NCBI RefSeq assembly: GCF_026250525.1
Contig: NZ_CP111043.1
Coordinates: forward strand, 2,221,421 to 2,285,420
Reading direction: 5' to 3'
DNA: 64,000 nt
From: Chondrinema litorale
GTDB lineage: Bacteria; Bacteroidota; Bacteroidia; Cytophagales; Flammeovirgaceae
In this document: positions 46,318-54,933 of the stretch, piece after piece
Position numbering within the stretch: the stretch's first letter is position 1
How the letters are laid out: each line of letters starts with the position of its first letter
Position numbers and translations under genes: made by a program
The notes under the pieces: model-generated
Databases searched by the model: none
The model's input: only the letters and a program-made list of their open reading frames with translations
What the model was told of the DNA's origin: nothing

Positions 46318-46325
46318 CAAAAGTA
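46318..46325 (-). promoter_or_regulatory. Putative -7 element of lysS
   Basis: On the minus strand TACTTTTG followed by CGC matches TAnnTTTG, 91 bases upstream of ATG 46227. It overlaps the longer possible start at 46320, supporting the shorter protein. Confidence 0.45.
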
Positions 46326-46503
46326 GCTAAAGAAATGAGTATATGGTATTTTTTCTTCCTTATCCTTAAATTTCCTTTAGCTTGGTTTGGATTTTGTTGA
46401 GATTTTATTGTATAAAGTCCTTATATTTATACACCATATCTCGAAAACTGTCTCAACAACACTACAAATACATACATTATAGGCTGATAACTACTTTTTA
46501 CTG

Positions 46504-48519
46504 ATGAAATTCATTAGGCATTTTTTTACCTCATTTCTGCTTCTTTGCTTAGTTGTAATCATTACTATTCCAATATGGAAACCATTTCTCTTTGTAAATG
46601 AATCTCTCTTACCAGAAGCTATTTCTGGTTTAAAACCAATGAAGTTGGTTAGAGCAGGAAATTTTGCAATGGGAGATCATACAGAGCAAAATTTTTATGC
46701 ATTGCCCATAAAGCATATTAAGCTCACATCATTTTATATTGATGAAACTCCCGTAACAGTAAATGATTTTAAAGAATACATTGCAGCAGGAGGTGAGATA
46801 CCTGCTTACTGGTCTAATGAATTATTTCAAAAAACAGATTTGCCAGTAACTGGTGTGAGTTGGAACCAGGCAGTAGATTTTTGTAATTGGAGAAGTAGGG
46901 TAGAAGGTTTGGAACCTGCTTATGAATTAACAGAAGAGAAAGATAAATGGGGACATTTTAAGTGGAAATTAAATAAGAAGAAAAACGGATATAGATTACC
47001 AACAGAAGCAGAGTTTGAGTTTGCTGCAAGAGGCGGACTAAAAGATAATGAATATCCATGGGGAAATGATTTTGAAAAAACTTTTGCCAATTATGATAAT
47101 GAAAGGGGGCAGCCACTTGGTAATTGGATATTGCTTGCTAATGTAAAATCGCAAAAAGCAAACGACTATGGCTTATACGGAATGTCTGGAAATATCTGGC
47201 AATGGTGTAACGATTGGTATGAGGATGGTTACGATGATAACAGTAGTAAGAAAAATCCTTTAGGTCCTGAGCTTGGAGATGTAAAAGTATTGAGAGGTGG
47301 CTCGTGGGGAAGTACTACTGAAGATCAGCTAAAAGTTTCGTACAGAAGCTATGCTTCAATTGGCAGTTATAATTACGATATAGGTTTTAGATGTGTAAGA
47401 CCAGTGCAAGTAGGAATTATAAAGACACTGAAAAACAAAACATTGTCTTTAAATGCGAATTATGAATTCTATCAATCTCCAAAAGGAGATGCCAATCCTG
47501 AAAATGATTTTTACCAGACCGAAGAGTTTCATGCAAAGTTAAGAAATTACATAGCCGACAATTACCACAACAGCATTTATTTAAACGAAGAAATTGGGAA
47601 TCAAAAGAAGTTAAATCCTTCAGAAATGGCTGATGTTATAATAAACACTAGTCGTAGGTATGATATAAATCCTGTGTTTACTACAGCAGTAATGGTTACT
47701 GAAACAGGAATGGGTACAGTCTCACTTTCAAGATGGTTTAATAATCCAGTTGCTTTTAATTGGAAAATGCCAGCAATGGATGGCAGGTCTGTAATTTTTA
47801 CAGCCAATAATGTATTGGGTAATAGGTCTTATTATGGAATTGAAGAATGCCTTAAAGACTTTTACCTGAGTTTACGTAATCCTGAAGTTCGTAATGTAGC
47901 CTACTCAGATTTATTCGATTTTCATAAGGTGTGGTTGGGAGAAGAAAAGTTTTACTGGATGCAAAATATCTCTAATGTATATAGAGACCTTGCCGGAATT
48001 AATATTGAAGAAGACCAACCTGCTAACAATGTAGGTAAATTAATCTATCTCGATTGGCAAGTTTCAGATGAATATATCGATGAAATTTTCCCTGAGAAAG
48101 ATGGTAATTTCGAAGCTAATGAAACAGAAGATAAAATAGCTTTAGAGGAAGAAATTGATCAAACAAATAATGAAGTTTCAGTTTCTGAAAATAATAGCTG
48201 GCCAGTTGCAGAAACCCAGACAGAAAAAGTAGTAGCAGCAAAACCTGTTGAAAAAGAAAACGATGCAGCAGTAAGACCTAAGAAAAGTAAAAAGAAAGTT
48301 TACTATTTAATTCTGAAAGAAAACTTAGAAATGAAAGAGGCGGCAACTCTTGCAGGTAACTTAAGACAAAATGGTTTCTCTGGCGCAGGTGTATTAGAGC
48401 TTAATAATAAAAGTGCAGTTGCATTAGCTAAATTCGAAAAGTTGAAAGAGGCAAATAATGCTAAATCTAGTCTTTCAGAAATATATGGCGAAATAAAAAT
48501 GGTAACTTTAGATGAGTAA
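46504..48519 (+). CDS. SUMF1 / lysozyme-like / SPOR fusion protein
   Basis: A 671-residue membrane-anchored protein made of three modules. An uncleaved or cleaved helix lies at about 7-28. Residues about 45-305 form a formylglycine-generating-enzyme (SUMF1) fold with SFYIDETPVTVNDFKEY, GYRLPTEAEFEFAARGG, YGLYGMSGNIWQWC and RGGSWGSTTEDQ; this fold also occurs in non-catalytic proteins such as GldK. Residues about 340-510 resemble a glucosaminidase/lysozyme-like domain (VFTTAVMVTETGMGTVSLSRWFNNP). After an acidic linker a SPOR-type peptidoglycan-binding domain (about 598-671, YYLILKENLEMKEAATLAGNL) ends the chain. Function is inferred to be at the cell wall. Confidence 0.78.
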   Translation: MKFIRHFFTSFLLLCLVVIITIPIWKPFLFVNESLLPEAISGLKPMKLVRAGNFAMGDHTEQNFYALPIKHIKLTSFYIDETPVTVNDFKEYIAAGGEIPAYWSNELFQKTDLPVTGVSWNQAVDFCNWRSRVEGLEPAYELTEEKDKWGHFKWKLNKKKNGYRLPTEAEFEFAARGGLKDNEYPWGNDFEKTFANYDNERGQPLGNWILLANVKSQKANDYGLYGMSGNIWQWCNDWYEDGYDDNSSKKNPLGPELGDVKVLRGGSWGSTTEDQLKVSYRSYASIGSYNYDIGFRCVRPVQVGIIKTLKNKTLSLNANYEFYQSPKGDANPENDFYQTEEFHAKLRNYIADNYHNSIYLNEEIGNQKKLNPSEMADVIINTSRRYDINPVFTTAVMVTETGMGTVSLSRWFNNPVAFNWKMPAMDGRSVIFTANNVLGNRSYYGIEECLKDFYLSLRNPEVRNVAYSDLFDFHKVWLGEEKFYWMQNISNVYRDLAGINIEEDQPANNVGKLIYLDWQVSDEYIDEIFPEKDGNFEANETEDKIALEEEIDQTNNEVSVSENNSWPVAETQTEKVVAAKPVEKENDAAVRPKKSKKKVYYLILKENLEMKEAATLAGNLRQNGFSGAGVLELNNKSAVALAKFEKLKEANNAKSSLSEIYGEIKMVTLDE

Positions 48520-48622
48520 TTCCTGCATCTAATTTAAACAATCTGATTGATTTAATGATTTTATTATAAATTCAACCTTGTAAATTAAATCAATCAGAAT
48601 AACTAAATATTACATTTTCGCC

Positions 48623-49108
48623 ATGATTTTGTCGATGATTGCTGCTGTATCTGAGAACAATGTAATAGGTAAAAGCAACAAACTTATCTGGAATTTACCT
48701 ACCGATTTCGAATACTATAAAAATACTGTAAGAGATAAGACCATTATAATGGGAAGAAAAACGGCAGAGTCGCCAGACTTTTTCTTCTCAGAAAAAAGAA
48801 ATCTGGTGGTAACCAGAAAAGAAGATTATAAAAAAGATGGTCTTGAGGTTTTTCATAATTTGGAAAATGCCATAGAAGCCGCAAAAAATGATGGCGAAGT
48901 ATTTATTTCTGGAGGCAGTGAAATATATAAACAAGCACTTTCTATAGCAGAGAGATTGTATATTACTAGAGTGCATGCAGTTTTTGAAGGTGATGCTTTT
49001 TTTCCTGAATTTGATAAAAATGAATGGAAAATCGTATCAGAGAAATTTGTAAAAGCTGATGCCCAAAACTCACACGATTTTACATTCTTTGTTTACGAGA
49101 AAATCTAA
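48623..49108 (+). CDS. folA: Dihydrofolate reductase
   Basis: A 161-residue DHFR, which makes tetrahydrofolate with NADPH. The family pattern is clear: MIAAVSENNVIGKSNKLIWNLPTDFEYYKN with the active-site acidic residue, TIIMGRKTAES, VTRKEDY, the FISGGSEIYKQAL dinucleotide-binding loop and the YITRVHAVFEGDAFFPEF strand. No thymidylate synthase gene lies beside it, so it is separate from thyA here. Its stop overlaps the stop of the convergent cupin gene by 4 bases. Confidence 0.95.
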   Translation: MILSMIAAVSENNVIGKSNKLIWNLPTDFEYYKNTVRDKTIIMGRKTAESPDFFFSEKRNLVVTRKEDYKKDGLEVFHNLENAIEAAKNDGEVFISGGSEIYKQALSIAERLYITRVHAVFEGDAFFPEFDKNEWKIVSEKFVKADAQNSHDFTFFVYEKI

Positions 49109-49581
49109 TTGTTAAAATCTAATCCTTTTAAAAGGTTTTCATTATAAGTTAGAGCTTCTTCGTCTCCTTCTTTTGGAGCCCACGGTGCAAATACTTTGTC
49201 TGTATTAATGTCCCATGGTCCATCTTTAATTTCGTATAGAACAGAACCAGAAGTAAGAGGAATAAGGGTGTGATAGGTTCTTGGTGGAATTTCTGCTCCT
49301 ACATTTCCAGAACCTTCTTCTAATAAAGTATGGTTGGTAACCTTACCTGTTTCTGTAAACGTGATTATAAGAATCTTTCCTCTTAAAATAATAAAAGCTT
49401 CTCTTTTATCCGGATCTTCGTGTTTGTGTGGAGCTATATAAGTGCCCACGTTTAAACAGTTGAGCATTCTTTGTAATGTATCATCTTCACTATCGTGAAA
49501 ATTATAGTTTGCTCTTTTTCTTTCAGAATTATTCGCTTTCTCTAGAAGCTGCTCTACTAACTTGGTGTCTATCTTTATCAT
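49105..49581 (-). CDS. WbuC-family cupin protein
   Basis: A 158-residue cupin with HKHEDPDKREAFIILRG and ETGKVTNHTLLEEGSGNVGAEIPPRTYHTLIPL, matching the WbuC-type cupin fold proteins that lie near polysaccharide or lipopolysaccharide genes. The histidines and glutamate could bind a metal ion. The enzymatic reaction is not known. It starts 34 bases after the convergent downstream kinase gene and overlaps folA at the 3' end. Confidence 0.82.
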   Translation of the reverse strand: MIKIDTKLVEQLLEKANNSERKRANYNFHDSEDDTLQRMLNCLNVGTYIAPHKHEDPDKREAFIILRGKILIITFTETGKVTNHTLLEEGSGNVGAEIPPRTYHTLIPLTSGSVLYEIKDGPWDINTDKVFAPWAPKEGDEEALTYNENLLKGLDFNN

Positions 49582-49615
49582 TATCCGGTAAGCTAAAATT
49601 CAATTCTTAAAAATA

Positions 49616-51724
49616 CTATTTATTTTGAAGTTCTATGATAAAACTGGCACCTTCTCCATAATTACTTTCACACCAGATTTTTCCATTCATCGCTTCAATA
49701 TACTTTTTTACTATAGAAAGTCCCAAACCTGTAGATGGTTCACCATTGGTTGGTTTGGCACTTAGTCTTTGAAACTTACCAAATAACTTCTGATGATCCT
49801 CTTTTGTTAAACCTGGGCCTTTATCTTTTATCACAATTAATAGTTTGTCTTCTTTTAAATATTGTTTTACAATGATGTTGGAGTCAAAAGGAGAAAACTT
49901 TAAAGCATTGGAAATCAGGTTTTCTAATATTTGAATCAAGTAGCTTTTATCTACATTAGCTTTTACCTTTTCAGTTTCAATCTTAAATAAAATATTTTTT
50001 TTATTCGCCTCACTTTTAAAAGATTCTGTAACCTGCATTACCATTTCCGCTACATCCGTTTTCTCAAAATGCATATTGATTTTTTTTGCTTCAATCGCTC
50101 GCATATCGAGAATTTTCTCAATCATCTCATTCATTCTTCTAAGAGATCGGCTAATAAGATTTACACTACTTTTTTGGTCGTCGTCCAAATTATCTCCATC
50201 AGAGTAAACCAGTTCAGACATACTCAAAGCAGTAGAAAGTGGATTGCGTAAATCATGAGCTACAATTCCGATTAAATGGTTTTTGTCTTCGTTGAGCTGC
50301 ATAAGCATATTTCGCTTTTCTTCAATTTCTTTGTTTTGAAGTTCAAGCAAATCTCTTTGGGCAGTAACTTCTTCGTTTCTCTGCTCTAGCTGAATGGTTT
50401 TTTTCTGTAGTGCTTTTGTACGCTCAATTACTTTGGCTTCTAATTTTTGATTAATCTGAATTTGAAGCTTTTCATTTTCTTTAAATTGATTGATGAGTGC
50501 TTTTTGAGCATTCTCTTTTTCAGTTTTGTTTTCACGCATTCTGTAGCCTAAACCTAAAGAAAATATAAGTACCTCGGCAATTACGCCATATTGCCCGTAG
50601 ACCAATCCGTCCATAAAATATTCGGTAACGGTAAAGTACAAGCCAATAATTCCGCCTGTCCATAAACACAAAGAACCTGCTGCAATGTAGTAGGCAAGTT
50701 TGTTTCGAGTTTTTACCAGAATACTCAATAGAATTAATGAGAATATAGCCTGAGAAATGAGAATGAAATAAGCTATAGTACCTACAAATTGAATATTAAA
50801 AGTGAAGTAGGTAATTACCAGTTGAATGGCTAATACAACTGCACAAAATAGCTCTGCATATTTTATTATTTTGTTCCAAGTCGGAACCAGTTCTTTCAAA
50901 CTTAAATAGGTTCTTACAAACTGAAAGTAAAATATTGGACTCAAGCCCAATGCTATTTGCCAGCCATAAGCTTCTAATAAAGGATTTTCTTGAAAGAAAT
51001 ATTCTCTAGTAAATCCTTTAAGTACAAAAAAGTAAAAGGAAACATTGAGAATATAGCCTGCATAATAAATATAAGTTTTGTCTTGGTAAGAAAGGAAAAT
51101 GAAAGCATTGTAGAAAACCATTATTAGCATAATTCCATAAAAAATACCTTCGAACAGGTTTCTTTTTTGAATGCTTTTGTTCCAGTAGCTTGAGTTTACC
51201 ACAACAGGCTCAAAATAAGGAAGGCGATGATTTATATTTTCAACCCGTATGTAAATCGTTACCAAATCGCCCGGTTCCATACCAAGATTAAAAGAAGACA
51301 CTCTGCCCTCAATTACATCTCTTTCAGAAGAAGGTACATATTGCCCACCTCTTTTATGAATTACTTGATTATTAGGTCGGTGTATATATACATCGATGAT
51401 GTTGTTAAAGCCGATGTACATTTTCCAGTCAAAAAAACTCTTGGTATTATTTTGTAAAGAAAAACGGCACCACCAGGCTTCTTCAAAAGAATTTACCTGA
51501 TCGTAACTTTTGTAGGTGAAAAAATTCTGGCTGTAAACACCATCACGTACATCAAAAATATCTAGACTTTTACTTTTATCTTTTAATATTTCGATGTGTT
51601 TAAAGGGAATTACATAATATTTAGCTTCTTTATCGATGCTAAAAGGTATGTTTTTACCTTGAGTTTGATGAGCAAGCAGACATTGTACGGTAAATAAAAA
51701 AAATAAGGTAAGATTAAATCTCAT
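49616..51724 (-). CDS. 7TM-DISM sensor histidine kinase
   Basis: A 702-residue histidine kinase. After a short signal sequence comes a periplasmic sensor (7TMR-DISMED2 type, about residues 25-185) with WWCRFSLQNNTKSFFDWKMYIGFNNI, then seven helices (about 190-395), a coiled coil (about 400-480), the H box GIVAHDLRNPLSTAL with H490, an N box ENLISNALKFSPFD, and G boxes (KDKGPGLTKED; GLGLSIVKKYIEAM). Such proteins respond to unknown extracellular ligands, possibly carbohydrates. No response regulator gene is adjacent. Confidence 0.92.
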   Translation of the reverse strand: MRFNLTLFFLFTVQCLLAHQTQGKNIPFSIDKEAKYYVIPFKHIEILKDKSKSLDIFDVRDGVYSQNFFTYKSYDQVNSFEEAWWCRFSLQNNTKSFFDWKMYIGFNNIIDVYIHRPNNQVIHKRGGQYVPSSERDVIEGRVSSFNLGMEPGDLVTIYIRVENINHRLPYFEPVVVNSSYWNKSIQKRNLFEGIFYGIMLIMVFYNAFIFLSYQDKTYIYYAGYILNVSFYFFVLKGFTREYFFQENPLLEAYGWQIALGLSPIFYFQFVRTYLSLKELVPTWNKIIKYAELFCAVVLAIQLVITYFTFNIQFVGTIAYFILISQAIFSLILLSILVKTRNKLAYYIAAGSLCLWTGGIIGLYFTVTEYFMDGLVYGQYGVIAEVLIFSLGLGYRMRENKTEKENAQKALINQFKENEKLQIQINQKLEAKVIERTKALQKKTIQLEQRNEEVTAQRDLLELQNKEIEEKRNMLMQLNEDKNHLIGIVAHDLRNPLSTALSMSELVYSDGDNLDDDQKSSVNLISRSLRRMNEMIEKILDMRAIEAKKINMHFEKTDVAEMVMQVTESFKSEANKKNILFKIETEKVKANVDKSYLIQILENLISNALKFSPFDSNIIVKQYLKEDKLLIVIKDKGPGLTKEDHQKLFGKFQRLSAKPTNGEPSTGLGLSIVKKYIEAMNGKIWCESNYGEGASFIIELQNK

Positions 51725-51930
51725 AACCTTTTTTCAGCTAGTAGTAAATTATTTCATTATTACTGTAGCATTACGACATAGGCATTTGGAATGATTTGAA
51801 AAATCGTAGAAAATTAAAGAATAATTGATATTCGATAAATTTTATATTGTTAAAAAAAGTGTTAAAATCATTTTTATAAACTTACTATCAATTTAAATAA
51901 TATCTACAAAAAAATTAATAGAAAAAATCT

Positions 51931-52542
51931 ATGAACAACCTGCTTGAACTGGCTGTCCGAATTTTTAACGATACTCTGCCTAAAAGTTGCGATGCTGCTT
52001 TTCTTTATAGTCAAACCCCGCAAAATCAACCTTCTGTTGCTATTTCTGGCAAAAAGATAGTTAAAAATGACTTAGCTGATAAATTACTCATTATGCAAAC
52101 CAAAGCTATGAGTGGTTATGGTGGTTATCAATTTTTTAAAGATGAATTATTAGAAAATGCTATTCCCGAAACTAAGATAGAAGGAGTAAGTAGTGATGAT
52201 GATAAAATGTTACATACACTTATAGAATCATTATCGGTTGTAGCACATTGTAAAGAAAAAAAATATAAAACTTTATTGGTTTGTGCTACGCCTTTCCATC
52301 AATTGCGAGCATATATGACCGCAGTTTCTGCTACACTTAGAATTTACCCAGAGTTAAAAGTTTACAGTTATACAGGAGAACCTTTCTCATGGACAGAATC
52401 GGTTGTGCATTCGCAAGGTAAAACCGAAGGCAAAAGAGCAGAGTTGATTCATGGTGAAATTGAACGTATAAAAATCTATGGAGAAAAAGGCGATTTAATT
52501 TCTGTTGATGAAACACTAGCCTATTTAAACCAAAGGGATTAA
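51931..52542 (+). CDS. YdcF/ElyC (DUF218)-like protein
   Basis: A 203-residue soluble protein. The middle KTLLVCATPFHQLRAYMTAVSATLRIYPE resembles the nucleotide-binding-like YdcF/SanA/ElyC family fold, in which VTNPFHxxRA is a signature; the N-terminus is not membrane-anchored here. Function in the family ranges from envelope homeostasis to unknown. It is divergent from the 7TM kinase, with a 207-base gap lacking other features, and convergent with the kinase-aminotransferase gene, 10 bases away. Confidence 0.6.
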   Translation: MNNLLELAVRIFNDTLPKSCDAAFLYSQTPQNQPSVAISGKKIVKNDLADKLLIMQTKAMSGYGGYQFFKDELLENAIPETKIEGVSSDDDKMLHTLIESLSVVAHCKEKKYKTLLVCATPFHQLRAYMTAVSATLRIYPELKVYSYTGEPFSWTESVVHSQGKTEGKRAELIHGEIERIKIYGEKGDLISVDETLAYLNQRD

Positions 52543-52552
52543 TATGTTCAAA

Positions 52553-54814
52553 TTACATTGTTTTTAAAATTTGCTCAACAGCATTTAAAAGTTGATTTGC
52601 ATTTTCTGTATTGAAACACAACGGAGGTTTAAACTTTAATACACTTTCGTAGGGGCCATCAGTACTGCTCAAAATAAATTTATCTCTCAATTTATTTTTT
52701 ATAATGGCTGCTTGTTCACCGGCAAGTTCTGATCGGTTTCCGTTTTGATCTACTATTTCGATACCCAGAAAAAGACCGCTGCCTCTTACATCTCCAATTT
52801 GAGCATAATTTTTTGCCAGAGTTTTAAATCCTTGAATGAGATTCTCACCAGTAATTTTTGCATGTTGCTGTAGATTTTCTTCTTCTAAAACATCTAATAC
52901 TGCATTGCCAATACTACAAGAAACAGGATTACCACCAAAAGAACTAAAAAACTCCATACCGTTTTCAAAAGCTTGAGTAACTTCTTCTGAACAAACTACA
53001 GCAGCCATTGGATGCCCATTTCCAATAGGTTTTCCAATAATCACAATATCTGGAATTACGCCATGTTGCTCAAAACCCCAGAAAGTTGAGCCAAGTCTGC
53101 CCATTCCAATTTGTACTTCATCTGAAATACAAAGGATATTTTGAGCTTGTAAAAACTCATAAAGCTTTTTTAAATAACCATCTGGTAATGGAATTTGTCC
53201 GCCACAACCAATAATTGGCTCTGCTATAAAAGCTCCGGGTAAACTCGGCTTACTTTTTAATAAGTCAATAGCTTCTTGCGCATACAAAATTCCAGCATCT
53301 TCTCCGGCATGTTCGACTTTGTAAGCATCTGGCAGTGGTAATTTGTACACATAATCATTCAAGCCTTTGCCACCTTTGCCATCTGCTTTGTAAGAACTAA
53401 TATTAATACATTGTTGGGTATTACCGTGATATCCGTATTCCATTACAGCAATTTCTTTTTTATTTGAATAAGCTCTGGCTAATCTCATAGCTAAGTCACT
53501 GGCTGCACTACCCGAGTTTACAAAAAATATCTTGTTGAGCTTTGCCGGAAATTTTGCTAATAGTCTTTCGGCATATTCATGAAGATTATCATATAGATAT
53601 CTGGTGTTGGTATTTAATAATGCAATTTGTTGTTGGGCTGCTTCAGTAATTCTTGGATGAGAATGACCAACTAAAGGAATGTTGTTGTAAGCGTCTAAAT
53701 ATGTATTGCTATCAGCATCGAACATATATTGAAAAGCTGCACTCACCATTTTTATAGGCTTACTGTAACTCAGTGAATATGCTTTTGAAAAATATTGGTT
53801 TCTTCGGTTAACTTCTTGACTAATATCTGTACTAATTGAACTTGTGCTTTTACCGATTGCTTTAAAAAATGTATTTGCTGTTTTTTCTGGAGAAATGCTT
53901 ACCCAACATTTTATAAATTGGATGACTGATTTTTCACTTGAAGTAGCATAGTCATTTTCTGGTTGAATAAATCTGGAATAAGAAGAGAACAATAAACTGG
54001 TGCAAAGTCTGGCTGCAATTAAATAATAGAGCAATTTAATTTCAATATCTTCTAAAGGAAGTATTTTATGATAAGCTTTAATAATATATGTCGCCCATTC
54101 GAGTGGATTTTTTTTATCAATAATCGCATAAGTTAATACAATAGCTAGCTCATTAATTAATGGAGAGTAGCACATGTCTCCAAAATCTATAAAGCCTGTC
54201 ACTTTATTTTCTCCAACCAATATGTTTTGCTCATTGGCATCTGAGTGGATAATGGATTTCCTCAGTTTGTATCGATAAGGTAAAACCTGATTTTTATATT
54301 GGATAATGAAATGATGGACTAATTTTTTTAGATGTGAATCTTTTATATAGTCAAGTTTATCTTCATTCTTCAAGAAATGCTGTAAATCCCAGCCATCTTC
54401 TTTTGCTGCCAATCCTGGAATTTGAAGCTTTAAAAGTTTTAAATCCATCTCAGCTATAAATTTACCAAGAGAGGTAAATAGTTCTGGTGTATGAGATACT
54501 TCTGAAAAAAAACTACCCTCTAAATAAGATAAAACTCTAAGTGCATTTCCTTCTTCATCTTTCGAGACATACTTACCAGAAATATTACTAATTGGCTGTG
54601 GAAAACGGGAGGGAAGTTTCTTAGAAAGAAAAGTTAATACTTCATTTTCGTAATTGAGTTCATGAGTATCATCAGTAATACCGATATATTTTTTTAGAAT
54701 GTATTTATCTTGCTTGGTTTCAATTAGAAAGTTTTGAGTATCGTAGCCAACCTGTGGTTTAATTTTTACAGGTAAAATATTATACAGCTCTTTTAATGTT
54801 TTTTCAATATCCAT
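52553..54814 (-). CDS. Fused APH-type kinase and class-III aminotransferase (phospho-lyase-like)
   Basis: A 753-residue two-domain enzyme. Residues about 1-310 are an aminoglycoside-phosphotransferase/choline-kinase fold: VGYDTQNFLIET opens it and the catalytic IIHSDANEQNILVGE and FIDFGDMCYSPLINELAI follow. Residues about 325-753 are a class-III PLP aminotransferase (GHSHPRI, FVNSGSAASDLAMRLAR, EPIIGCGGQIP, ISDEVQIGMGR and the PLP lysine in IIGKPIGNG). Relatives of the second domain include vertebrate ethanolamine-phosphate and 5-phosphohydroxylysine phospho-lyases, and the first resembles hydroxylysine kinase. Together they suggest a two-step phosphorylate-and-eliminate breakdown of an amino alcohol. 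Confidence 0.88.
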   Translation of the reverse strand: MDIEKTLKELYNILPVKIKPQVGYDTQNFLIETKQDKYILKKYIGITDDTHELNYENEVLTFLSKKLPSRFPQPISNISGKYVSKDEEGNALRVLSYLEGSFFSEVSHTPELFTSLGKFIAEMDLKLLKLQIPGLAAKEDGWDLQHFLKNEDKLDYIKDSHLKKLVHHFIIQYKNQVLPYRYKLRKSIIHSDANEQNILVGENKVTGFIDFGDMCYSPLINELAIVLTYAIIDKKNPLEWATYIIKAYHKILPLEDIEIKLLYYLIAARLCTSLLFSSYSRFIQPENDYATSSEKSVIQFIKCWVSISPEKTANTFFKAIGKSTSSISTDISQEVNRRNQYFSKAYSLSYSKPIKMVSAAFQYMFDADSNTYLDAYNNIPLVGHSHPRITEAAQQQIALLNTNTRYLYDNLHEYAERLLAKFPAKLNKIFFVNSGSAASDLAMRLARAYSNKKEIAVMEYGYHGNTQQCINISSYKADGKGGKGLNDYVYKLPLPDAYKVEHAGEDAGILYAQEAIDLLKSKPSLPGAFIAEPIIGCGGQIPLPDGYLKKLYEFLQAQNILCISDEVQIGMGRLGSTFWGFEQHGVIPDIVIIGKPIGNGHPMAAVVCSEEVTQAFENGMEFFSSFGGNPVSCSIGNAVLDVLEEENLQQHAKITGENLIQGFKTLAKNYAQIGDVRGSGLFLGIEIVDQNGNRSELAGEQAAIIKNKLRDKFILSSTDGPYESVLKFKPPLCFNTENANQLLNAVEQILKTM

Positions 54815-54933
54815 ATACTATCAAATCTTATCAGCTAAATATCAGATTTGAAAGGTTGAAATAAAATGATCGAGCCTTTTTTGTTGAAACATACATAGGT
54901 TTTTACCATCGGGCGTTAATTCTTAAATTAAGA

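Noticed and set aside
46228..46320. Longer N-terminus for lysS
   Set aside because: It adds residues the family lacks and overlaps a -7 promoter element; ATG 46227 gives a normal LysRS start.
46504..48519. Calling the SUMF1 protein GldK/PorK
   Set aside because: It has no lipobox and has extra lysozyme-like and SPOR parts; no other type IX structural gene is adjacent.
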